Assembly (NCBI GenBank): GCA_021821885.1
Contig: JAKARO010000001.1
Location: 1-64,000, forward strand
Origin: Pseudomonadota bacterium
Lineage (GTDB): Bacteria > Pseudomonadota > Gammaproteobacteria > Acidithiobacillales > Acidithiobacillaceae
Length of the DNA stretch: 64,000 nucleotides
Reading direction: 5' to 3'
The notes under the pieces were generated by a model, which saw nothing but the letters and a program-made list of their open reading frames with translations, did not search any database and had not been told where the DNA came from. The translations under genes were made by a program, and so were the position numbers. Shown here piece after piece: positions 1 to 8,229 of this stretch; within the stretch, counting starts at the first letter, position 1; the number at the start of each line of letters is the position of its first letter.

Positions 1-2102
1 ACCCCACGATCCTCATGCTCACCGACCGCACGAACCTGGACACCCAGCTGTTCGATACCTTTGCGGCGGGCAGCCAGCTTTTACGGCAAGACCCGCAGCA
101 GGCCGACAGCGTCAGTGATTTGCGGGAACTGCTGCAAAGGGCTTCCGGCGGTGTCCTCTTCAGCACCATCCAGAAATTCCAGAAAGACCGCAACGATGCC
201 TTGACGCCCCATCCCGTGCTGTCCGACCGGAAGAACATCGTCGTCATGGTGGACGAGGCCCAGCGCAGCCAGTACGAGATTCTGGATGGTTACGCCGCCA
301 ATCTGCGGGCGGCCTTGCCCAACGCCACCTTCGTGGCCTTCACCGGCACCCCGCTGGAACTGGATGACCGGGATACGCGGGTGGTATTCGGCGATTACAT
401 CGACATCTACGACATCCAGCGGGCCGTGGAAGATGGGGCCACCGTCCCGATCTATTACGAAAGCCGCCTGGTGCGCCTGAACCTGCCGGAAGACCAGCGC
501 CCCCTCATCGACAGCACCTTTGAGGAAATTACCGAAGACGACGAGCAGGAAAACAAGGAACGCCTGAAAACCCGCTGGGCGCAACTGGAAGCCCTGGTCG
601 GCGCCCCCAGGCGGGTGGAACAGATTGCCGCCGATCTGCTGGACCATTGGGAAAAGCGCAAGAGCATCCTGTCCGGCAAGGCCATGATCGTCGCCATGAG
701 CCGCCGCATCGCCGTGGAACTCTATGATGCCATCACCCGTATCCATCCCGGCTGGCACAGCGATGACGACACCCAGGGCCGCATCAAGGTGGTCATGACG
801 GGTTCGGCCAGCGACCCCATCGAATGGAAGCCGCACATCCGCGGCAAGGCGGGCAATGAGGCCATTGCCGGCCGTCTCAAAGACCCCGAAGACCCGCTGG
901 AGATCGTGATTGTGCGGGATATGTGGCTGACCGGCTTCGACGCCCCGGCCCTCAACACCCTCTATGTGGACAAGCCCATGCGGGGGCACAGCCTCATGCA
1001 GGCCATCGCCCGCGTCAACCGGGTCTTCACCAACAAGTCCGGCGGACTGGTGGTGGACTACATTGGCATCGCCCAGGACCTGAAAAACGCCATCGCCACC
1101 TACACCCGTTCCGGCGGCAAGGGGAATCCGGCCGAAACCGTCGAGGCCGCCATCAAGGTGCTGCTGGAAAAGCTGGACATTTGCCGCAGTATTTTCCACG
1201 GTTTTGATTATCAGGACTACCTGACCGGCGACGGGTCGGAAAAGGTGGCCACCCTGCGCAAGGCCACCGAATTCATTCTGTCCCAGGAACTCACGGAAGA
1301 CGGCCTCAAACGCCGTTTCCGAAACGCCACGTCGGGGCTCAGGAAGGCCGCTACGCTGGCGGCGGGCGACGACATCGTGGAACGCTGCCGGACCGAGATC
1401 GTTTTCTTCCTGAGTGTCCGCGCTACCCTGGACAAGACCAGTGACGCGGAATCCCTGGTGGAAGAACAGGAATACGCCATCCGCCAGTTGATCGACCAGT
1501 CCATCGCCCCGGAAGGCGTAGTGGACCTGTATGCCGTGGCGGGGCTGCCCAAGTCGGAAATATCCCTGCTGTCCGATGAATTCGTCCACCAGATCGAGGC
1601 CATGCCCGAAAAGAATCTGGCGCTGGAAATGCTGCGCCGCCTGTTGCAGGACAAGGTGCGCAAGGAAGGCAAAGGCAACCTGATCCAGAGCAAAGCCTTT
1701 TCGGAAAAGCTGGATGAAGCCCTGCGCAAGTACCACAACCGCTCGGTGGATACCGTCGAGGTCATGCAGGAACTTATCGAACTGGCCAAAGCCTTGCAGG
1801 CGCTGGATCAACGTCATGCGGAACTGGGCTTGAGCAAGGACGAGGCGGCCTTTTACGACGCCCTGGCGACTAACGATTCCGCCGTACAGGCCATGGGCGA
1901 CGAGGCCCTGAAAATGATTGCAAAAGAAGTGGCCGATACCGTGCGCCAGAACACCCGCATCGACTGGTCCATCCGGGAACAGGCGCGGGCGCATCTGCGG
2001 CGCATGGTGAAACGGGTGTTGCGGAAACACGGCTACCCGCCCGACATGCAGGAAGGGGCGGTGAATATGGTTATTGAACAGGCTGAGGGGTTGGTGGGGT
2101 AA
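1..2102 (+). CDS. hsdR: Type I restriction endonuclease subunit R, C-terminal portion (5' truncated by window edge)
   Basis: Frame is open to the window start. SF2 helicase-type motifs are visible: [50 protein letters not shown], followed by a C-terminal HsdR-like helical region. Confidence 0.9.
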   Translation, partial: PTILMLTDRTNLDTQLFDTFAAGSQLLRQDPQQADSVSDLRELLQRASGGVLFSTIQKFQKDRNDALTPHPVLSDRKNIVVMVDEAQRSQYEILDGYAANLRAALPNATFVAFTGTPLELDDRDTRVVFGDYIDIYDIQRAVEDGATVPIYYESRLVRLNLPEDQRPLIDSTFEEITEDDEQENKERLKTRWAQLEALVGAPRRVEQIAADLLDHWEKRKSILSGKAMIVAMSRRIAVELYDAITRIHPGWHSDDDTQGRIKVVMTGSASDPIEWKPHIRGKAGNEAIAGRLKDPEDPLEIVIVRDMWLTGFDAPALNTLYVDKPMRGHSLMQAIARVNRVFTNKSGGLVVDYIGIAQDLKNAIATYTRSGGKGNPAETVEAAIKVLLEKLDICRSIFHGFDYQDYLTGDGSEKVATLRKATEFILSQELTEDGLKRRFRNATSGLRKAATLAAGDDIVERCRTEIVFFLSVRATLDKTSDAESLVEEQEYAIRQLIDQSIAPEGVVDLYAVAGLPKSEISLLSDEFVHQIEAMPEKNLALEMLRRLLQDKVRKEGKGNLIQSKAFSEKLDEALRKYHNRSVDTVEVMQELIELAKALQALDQRHAELGLSKDEAAFYDALATNDSAVQAMGDEALKMIAKEVADTVRQNTRIDWSIREQARAHLRRMVKRVLRKHGYPPDMQEGAVNMVIEQAEGLVG

Positions 2103-2459
2103 TTGGCAAAAGGCGAACTGCCCCCCGCGATACCGCGCATCGCGCCATTTTAATGCTGGATTATCTACAGAAACACGGTTAAGTCAGCCTGGAATATTTG
2201 GCAATAGCAGACAGTCCCGTTTCAAGCGGCCAATCGTGTGCCCGTGCCTCTTCTGGCGTTGTCGGACAGGCATAAATGATGTAGTGTTTTTTACGTTCGT
2301 GCGCATTCCGAAAGCACTAATGACGAGTGAAGACTGGGAACGGTCATTCAATGGCGGCAAGCAAATGACAGCATCCGACCCATAGTGGCCTGTTGTCTTC
2401 CCTGAGTGTCAATCGCTGGAAAGTGTCTAAAGAACTGGTGGCGATTCACTCTTCTACAG

Positions 2460-3263
2460 CTATTCCTGCTTGTGTTTTTCGTCGTAGCGTTCGCGAAGGA
2501 CCTTGGTGAGCGCCAGCAATAACTCAAAATCAGAAAATATAACCTCACGTAATTGATCTAGTTTCTGAGAATATCCATCTATGATCGGAACGATTTTCCC
2601 ATTTGCGCGAGCCAGCCAAGACTGAAGCCCGAAATATCTCTGTTCTAGAAAGCCGCCATGAACATATGCCGACAGATTGTCATAGGTCCTTTCTATTTCA
2701 GTAATGTCATCGCTTAGCGATTGAACAAAAGACATCACATTGAAACCATTCTCTTTGAAGATATTGTTGATTTCCATCCCTTTAGGCACGTAAGACCCTA
2801 GAAGGCGTGATGCACCTTCATAAAACTGATCGATCTGAGACCGATCTTTATCAAACACCCGCCAAAGCCGGGCACCCTTGTGTACACGACCACCCACTTC
2901 TATATAAGCGCGGGCAGCCAGTGCAAAGGCATACTCATTGTTCATGCCTTTAGCAAGATTAAGGGTTTGCTCGATTCTGATTAGCGGACTCACACCTGCG
3001 TAGTAGGCACTAAGCGTTATATAGACAATGCCTTGAGATAACCTATCTTCGATGTTGTGCTCGTTAGCATATTGTCGAACTTTATTGAGTTCGTTTCCAA
3101 TTTCCACTAGGCGAGCTGAGTGAGGGCACCCGAGAACGCTCCGCCAGAACTCTTTTTCTTGTTGCTCGGCTAATTTTTGAGCTCCTTCTTCAGCTTTATC
3201 ATTGGAGCGTAGCGAAGCGGAGCGGAAGGGTAAGCCGTCGGACTCGATGTGGTTGTTAGCCAT
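2460..3263 (-). CDS. Hypothetical protein, 267 aa, upper partner unknown family
   Basis: Long ORF; its start overlaps the stop of the upstream ORF (3256..3870) by 8 nt, suggesting translational coupling. Base composition is visibly more AT-rich than the core genome. Confidence 0.75.
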   Translation of the reverse strand: MANNHIESDGLPFRSASLRSNDKAEEGAQKLAEQQEKEFWRSVLGCPHSARLVEIGNELNKVRQYANEHNIEDRLSQGIVYITLSAYYAGVSPLIRIEQTLNLAKGMNNEYAFALAARAYIEVGGRVHKGARLWRVFDKDRSQIDQFYEGASRLLGSYVPKGMEINNIFKENGFNVMSFVQSLSDDITEIERTYDNLSAYVHGGFLEQRYFGLQSWLARANGKIVPIIDGYSQKLDQLREVIFSDFELLLALTKVLRERYDEKHKQE

Positions 3264-3870
3264 TGTTTGGCAAGCCTCCAGCGCGGAGTTGGGTCCGCAG
3301 TTTGTCTAGCATCGATTCGGTAAGGCGCCTAATTAGGTCTCTACTTTCTCGATTGCTTTCGATAATCTCTTGGATTTGCTCGTCCGTAAGGTCTGCTGTG
3401 CGTCTGCATGTAACCAATCGGTCTTTCCCGATTTGGTAGTCTTCGAAGGCCTTAAGTGCCTCTATGATCTCTACATAGTGTTCTGGCTCGATCAAAAGAG
3501 CACTATTTTGGATCTGACGTCTGGCGCCCTTGAGCGCTCGGATGAATTCTCTTAGGTTGCGGGGAGAAGCCTCCTCCCACAACTGATCTACCCAGTGCTG
3601 AAGTTCGACGAGCGCCACCCATAAATCGTTATAGATCTTGAATTGCCCCTCGAAATACAGCGAGAACACAAGTTGGTTCTTGTCACGAACAGCCGTCAGT
3701 TCGTTCTTAAGTTGTTCGAGTACCGATGTGTATCTGAGTTTGTCCTGTTCAAGGATGCGGTTGGCAAAGACTTTCCCTAGAAATGTGCTAAGGCCCACGA
3801 TAATTAGGGCAGCGCCTCCGGCGGAGTTCAGGATTTTCCCCGCAACTGCAAATACATCAGATATGGTCAT
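3256..3870 (-). CDS. Hypothetical protein, 204 aa, N-terminal transmembrane segment plus coiled-coil-like region
   Basis: ORF with hydrophobic N-terminus (SAGGAALIIVGLSTFLGKVFA), then a charged helical region. Overlaps the downstream ORF. Confidence 0.75.
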   Translation of the reverse strand: MTISDVFAVAGKILNSAGGAALIIVGLSTFLGKVFANRILEQDKLRYTSVLEQLKNELTAVRDKNQLVFSLYFEGQFKIYNDLWVALVELQHWVDQLWEEASPRNLREFIRALKGARRQIQNSALLIEPEHYVEIIEALKAFEDYQIGKDRLVTCRRTADLTDEQIQEIIESNRESRDLIRRLTESMLDKLRTQLRAGGLPNNG

Positions 3871-4078
3871 ATTTTGTCGGTGTCTTGGCTAACGTAAATT
3901 CGACGGCACTGTCGGTGCCGTGTAACAAATGGGCATGCCGTATAACGCGGGATGGTCTTCCTGCTGGTTTGCGAGACCTTTGGTATCATTCTGTCTCGTG
4001 GGCGTTTGGTTGGTGTAGACGGATGGGCTGGGTTTATGGCCTGCCGGTGCAGGGCCATTTTTCGGCATTACGATGAGG

Positions 4079-4375
4079 CTACTCATTTTTGGTTGAAATC
4101 GGGAACTCACGGCGAGCATGCACCACGTTCACGATCTCAATACAGGTGGCCGTAACACGATAGAGCACCATGTAGTTTGGATGCGCGACGATCTCACGCA
4201 AGCCCGGCACGCGATCGCTGATGCGGTACAGGTAGGGATGCTCTGACAGTGGCAACACACAGACGCGCAGGCGTTCCCACAGGCGTTCGGCTGCACTCAC
4301 ATCGTACTGACCGATGTAGTCTATGATAGTGGCCAGATCGGCGTCGGCCGACTCAAGCCAGAAGATGGGTAGCAT
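4079..4375 (-). CDS. RelE/ParE-family toxin
   Basis: Translation has the ParE-like pattern (IFWLESADADLATIIDYI...YLYRISDRVPGLREIVAHPNYMVLYRV...IEIVNVVHARREFP). Starts on the antitoxin stop (ATGA overlap). Confidence 0.85.
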   Translation of the reverse strand: MLPIFWLESADADLATIIDYIGQYDVSAAERLWERLRVCVLPLSEHPYLYRISDRVPGLREIVAHPNYMVLYRVTATCIEIVNVVHARREFPISTKNE

Positions 4376-4563
4376 CAGGGCGCTTTGCGCTGTTTGAGCC
4401 GTGCCAGTCGCTCGGCCATGCGTCGCTCAATCTCATCATGTGGGATGCTCGGGCGCGGGTCGGCCATGCTGGCGGCAGTCTTGGCCTGCAGCCAGGTCGT
4501 GTAGCTGGCCTCCTGCTCGGCGGTCTCAAACTCGGAGATGATAGATGGTAAAACGGCATTCAT
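4375..4563 (-). CDS. Antitoxin of ParE-family TA pair
   Basis: Small ORF directly upstream of and overlapping the toxin. Start taken at MNAVLPSIISEFE behind a GAGGAG RBS. Confidence 0.75.
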   Translation of the reverse strand: MNAVLPSIISEFETAEQEASYTTWLQAKTAASMADPRPSIPHDEIERRMAERLARLKQRKAP

Positions 4564-5267
4564 TCTGGGCGCTCCTCTAGTATCTATCATCAGTGAGGGT
4601 TTAAACTCCCATGCGGTCCCTAAGGTCTATATTAGGCGGTTTTCGCTCTTGCAGGAACCATCCACAAATTCTGTGCGCCACCCTGTGGATGGAACCAGCA
4701 ACCTAGCGGAGAACATCGGGAAAATCCCCGGCCACCAAAAGCATCCAGATCCTCTGGAAGATCAGGCCGAGCCAGCTTCAACGCCATACCAACCGGCAAG
4801 GTCTAATCTGTGGTTGTCACTGTGACAATATCTCCCAAACGACCGTTTGTGAGAGTCTTCAGGTGCTGACGATTGTTGCAAAGTAAATCAATAAGTTGCA
4901 ATTCTCAAAAATCATTCTTACAAGACTGCTGCGGTTTCCAGCCATGGCGACGGGTTTTGGGAACATGATATACATACCGCCGAATGGCAGCTATCGCTGC
5001 GATGCTGTCGCTCGCGGCCACAGGGCGAAGGGCAGCAATGGGTCGGATGATGCCATTTTATCGCCGCCAATGAACGTCCGCAATCTGTACCTACCCTTCA
5101 ACAAGCAGCCTCGACCGACAGCTCTTGGCCGATACTACTCGTTCCTGTTCCCAGTGGAAATTCTGTTTACGCTGGCAACACCCATGCAGTTATTTCTGGT
5201 CGACGTAGCCAGACTTTGTATTAGTGAGATAATGAAAAAAGTTCTATAGACATCGGGAAGTAGCCGG

Positions 5268-5621
5268 TTACTGAAGTTCCACCACAACCGCCGTCCCATA
5301 AGCCGTAACCTCATTCATCGCCTGCCCCTGCCCGGCATCAAACTCACCGGAATCAAAGCGCATCCCCAGGACGGCATTGGCCCCAAGAGACCGGGCATGC
5401 TCGGCCAGTTGTTCCAGGGCATCATCGCGGGTCTGGGCAATCATGTTGAGATAACCAGCCTGCTTGCAGCCAAAGAGGGCGCGGACGCCACCCAGGAAAT
5501 TGCCGACGATATTGCGGGATCGGACACCCGTGCCATAGACCGGCCCGATGACACGGACCACACGCATGCCGGGGCAGTCGTTCAGGGTAAGGATGAGAAC
5601 ATTCGTCTGATTTTCCATCAT
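5268..5621 (-). CDS. YbjQ/UPF0145 family protein
   Basis: Translation matches the family pattern: GTGVRSRNIVGNFLGGVRALFGC...AQTRDDALEQLAEHARSLGANAVLGMRFDSGE...EVTAYGTAVVV. Confidence 0.85.
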   Translation of the reverse strand: MMENQTNVLILTLNDCPGMRVVRVIGPVYGTGVRSRNIVGNFLGGVRALFGCKQAGYLNMIAQTRDDALEQLAEHARSLGANAVLGMRFDSGEFDAGQGQAMNEVTAYGTAVVVELQ

Positions 5622-5639
5622 GCTGTCCTTTTGTATCCG

Positions 5640-5953
5640 CTATGGCTGTTTCCGTTGTCTTACGATAGGTCCTCGCGGATTACAGCGTTGCCGAAGCTGA
5701 TTGCTGGCCCTGAATGTCACCACCCGCCTTGCCTTGATCTGGAAGGGCTCGTTGGACCTGGGATTGCGACCCGGCCTTTCCCGCTTATCCCGCAGGTCAA
5801 AACGGCCGAAGCCGGGCAACAGCAGAGGTGCCCCAGAGGCCAGCACTTCGCGCATGCGGTCAAAAAAATATCGGCCAGCCCCTTGCAGGTTTTGTGGTCA
5901 AGGCCAGGCATGTCTACCAGGAAAGCGGCGATGTCCTGTCTAGTTACAGTCAT
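5640..5953 (-). pseudogene. IHF-alpha/HU-like DNA-binding protein gene with a 1-nt frameshift in a T7 tract
   Basis: N-terminal frame MTVTRQDIAAFLVDMPGLDHKTCKGLADIF and C-terminal frame (D)RMREVLASGAPLLLPGFGRFDLRDKRERPGRNPRSNEPFQIKARRVVTFRASNQLRQR join at GATATTTTTTTGACCGC. One extra T would restore ...DIFFDRMREVL..., the canonical IHF-alpha pattern. Confidence 0.8.
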
Positions 5954-6009
5954 GTGTCCTTTCCAGTGCAGTTCTTTATTCTTTGGGCGGGTGGATTGCC
6001 CCGCACCGC

Positions 6010-6596
6010 GGCGACCAGGACCTTACCAGAAATATAAGTGTACCGCTTCAACCCCATGTCCATCCAGCCGATATCAGCCTGTCTCGCACAGCCATTCCTG
6101 CATATAGGTGGTGGCGTTCTCGCCATCCCCCATCTTCTCGAAACCCATCAAGCGTATCGACTGCGGGCTGATGGGCACCAGCCTGGGGTCGTACAGCGGG
6201 GGGCAACGGGCATGCATCGCGGGGCAAGGCAGGTTCCAGCGCGGCCACGGGCTTCTATGAATGGCAAACTCTGGAATCCGGCAAGAAACAGTCCTGGTAC
6301 TTCGACAGCGCCGATGGGCAGGCGTTAGCCCTGGCAGGACACTGTGGGACCACTGGCATGACGGCAGCACGATCCCGGACAGTTGCACCATTCTGGTGGG
6401 TCCGCCCGATCCTGCCGTCACCGGCATTCATGACCGAAGTCCGGTCCTGCTGGGCGATGCGGCCATGTCGTTGTGGATCAGTCCGGCACTGAAGCCAGAA
6501 GATGTTTCCCGTGTGCTGGCCTTGCCGAACGACACGCTGACGGCGCAACCAGTGTCCCGTGTGGCGGATGATGGACTGTACTTGCTGACAGCCTGA
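6010..6596 (+). pseudogene. SRAP (YedK/HMCES-like) domain pseudogene
   Basis: Frame-disrupted pieces: AATGFYEWQTLESGKKQSWYFDSADGQALALAG, then in another frame LWDHWHDGSTIPDSCTILVGPPDPAVTGIHDRSPVLLGDAAMSLWISP. These are diagnostic of SRAP proteins. The 5' boundary is uncertain. Confidence 0.7.
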
Positions 6597-6742
6597 CGAA
6601 TTCTGCTTCCCGGATAGCAAGGCCAAATCGGTACAAAAAAGCTATAGCAGGACACGAGTCACTTTATCTGGCGTTCCTTTGGAACGTTTAAGTTCATAGT
6701 GACCATATATTTAGTGATGACAACCATCTTGATTTAGGCTGC

Positions 6743-6765
6743 TGTCACCAATTCGTTTGGTGACA
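6743..6765. repeat. Perfect inverted repeat TGTCACCAA-ttcgt-TTGGTGACA
   Basis: Read directly; 9-bp arms, 5-nt spacer, about 80 bp upstream of the 6843 ORF. Confidence 0.9.
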
Positions 6766-6842
6766 AGTGACTTAATAGCTATACCTCTACGTCACGGCTA
6801 TACCAGTCTGTAATTGGTTATCCGCAACCTATGAGGTGAATT

Positions 6843-7286
6843 ATGCAAAAGTCTATGACGGAACTATTGTCAGGGTTGGTTTTGCCAGAGTGGCCGCAAC
6901 CCAAACCCGCAGCAGAAACCACGGCAGGCACACCCCAGGCACGGTTGGAACCACAGCCCTTGGCGACCCCGGCGCGATCGTCATGGGCAGAACCAGCACC
7001 AGTGGCGGAACCGGCAACCCCGGCCAAGCGAAAAGCCGGACGGCCCCGTATCCACGCCGAGCGCCCACTGTCTGGCCGTGAGAAGGCGGCGCGTTACCGG
7101 CAGAAGCGCAAGACGCTGGCGGCAGAAGCCATGACGGGCAACGTGGATGCCGCGGGCCTGCCCAGCAGGGATCTGTGCCTTGCCGTGGCGCGGATGCTGA
7201 ACCGTCCCAAAGACCTTGAGCTGCGCCAGATCGGGCTGCCCCTGGTGAAGGAACTGAGGCGCAGGCTGAAAACCCTGATTGGCTGA
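6843..7286 (+). CDS. Hypothetical element-encoded protein with AT-hook-like motif (KAGRPRI)
   Basis: ORF with start ATG behind GAGGTG; Pro/Ala-rich N-terminus and basic C-terminal half. First gene of a same-strand cluster leading to the primase-helicase. Confidence 0.7.
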   Translation: MQKSMTELLSGLVLPEWPQPKPAAETTAGTPQARLEPQPLATPARSSWAEPAPVAEPATPAKRKAGRPRIHAERPLSGREKAARYRQKRKTLAAEAMTGNVDAAGLPSRDLCLAVARMLNRPKDLELRQIGLPLVKELRRRLKTLIG

Positions 7287-7348
7287 GACAGAGCTATCCC
7301 GTTTCCCCTCACGCTATACCCCAGCGTGGAAATAAAAATCCACACGGC

Positions 7349-7473
7349 GGATGCCTCAGATGTGCTCTGGTCCGCCCCGGCTGGTCCCCGGATATATGCG
7401 CCCTGTGCGCCATACCCCACGGCCCAGATCATGGATGGGTTCACCCGAAAGGGTGGGCACATCTGAGGCATCC
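7349..7473. repeat. 17-bp perfect inverted repeat (GGATGCCTCAGATGTGC ... GCACATCTGAGGCATCC) enclosing a CACCC-GAAA-GGGTG hairpin; candidate structured RNA leader
   Basis: Arms at 7349-7365 and 7457-7473 read directly; GNRA-type hairpin at 7442-7455. Located in the 5' region of the 7504 ORF. Confidence 0.85.
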
Positions 7474-7503
7474 TGTACTTGACCTTGTTTAATGGGGTAT
7501 GAA

Positions 7504-8229
7504 ATGAAACATAGCAAAACGCCCAGCGCATGGGCCAAACTGCGCGCGCACGCTTACCGCCTCAGCGGTATTGCCATTATCCCGGTTATATTGCTTGCCC
7601 AGTTCGGCATATTGCCCCTCGTGCTGGCGGACCTCCTGCTCTCTGTTCTGGTTCTGGCGGCACTGGCGGCAAACGCCACCCATGTATTTGCCATTCTTAC
7701 GGGGGACCAGCAGAAACAGCAAACCGAAGGACAGGCATGGAAAGGCACGGCCGTAACGGTCCAGAACGGCTTTCGGTGGGCACGCCAGTTCTGGACGCCG
7801 GATCGCAATCATCCCCTGCGCGAAGTCGGCGCTATCGGCCTGAACCTGGCCCGTTTCCCCGCCCGGATTGCTGGCCGTCAGCCCGGCGGCAGCAAGACGG
7901 GTGCTGGTGGGCATAAAAAGCCCGCGTCCAGCGGTTCCGATGACGAAGGCGAAGGTGAACCGCCTGCACATCTGCCCCTCATCTGGACCACTCATGATCT
8001 GGCGGCCACCCTTGCGGTAAGTGCCAAGACGCTACAGAACCAGCCGCCGCATCATCTACCCCCCGCTATCCGCATCCCCGGCTGCCGTGGCCCACGTTAT
8101 CGTCTTCAGGATGTGATGGCATGGCTGGATGGCTTTTCTGCTGAACAACGCCCGGCCAGGCCTTTGCCCCGCAAAGTCAGGGGTCGCCCCAGAATTGCCC
8201 TGTCTTTGGGCAACGGGGGTGTGGCATGA
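7504..8229 (+). CDS. Membrane-anchored protein with C-terminal AlpA/MerR-like helix-turn-helix and GRPRI motif
   Basis: Two N-terminal hydrophobic segments (LSGIAIIPVILLAQFGILPLVLADLLLSVLVLAALAANATHVFAIL). C-terminal TTHDLAATLAVSAKTLQ...PPAIRIPGCRGPRYRLQDVMAWLDGF resembles excisionase/AlpA-type HTH. Overlaps the next CDS start. An alternative start exists at 7492. Confidence 0.75.
   Translation: MKHSKTPSAWAKLRAHAYRLSGIAIIPVILLAQFGILPLVLADLLLSVLVLAALAANATHVFAILTGDQQKQQTEGQAWKGTAVTVQNGFRWARQFWTPDRNHPLREVGAIGLNLARFPARIAGRQPGGSKTGAGGHKKPASSGSDDEGEGEPPAHLPLIWTTHDLAATLAVSAKTLQNQPPHHLPPAIRIPGCRGPRYRLQDVMAWLDGFSAEQRPARPLPRKVRGRPRIALSLGNGGVA

Noticed and set aside
81-2030. 649-aa minus-strand ORF opposite hsdR
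   Set aside because: Mirror ORF of a GC-rich coding gene; translation has no recognisable domain while the plus strand gives clear HsdR motifs.
2436-2448. TGGTGGCGATTCA as a possible second att site
   Set aside because: Only 12/13 identity over a short stretch; not significant alone, kept only as a weak candidate.
4538-5249. Plus-strand ORFs 4538..4825 and 4896..5249
   Set aside because: Unusual composition, no RBS or family signal; treated as noncoding.
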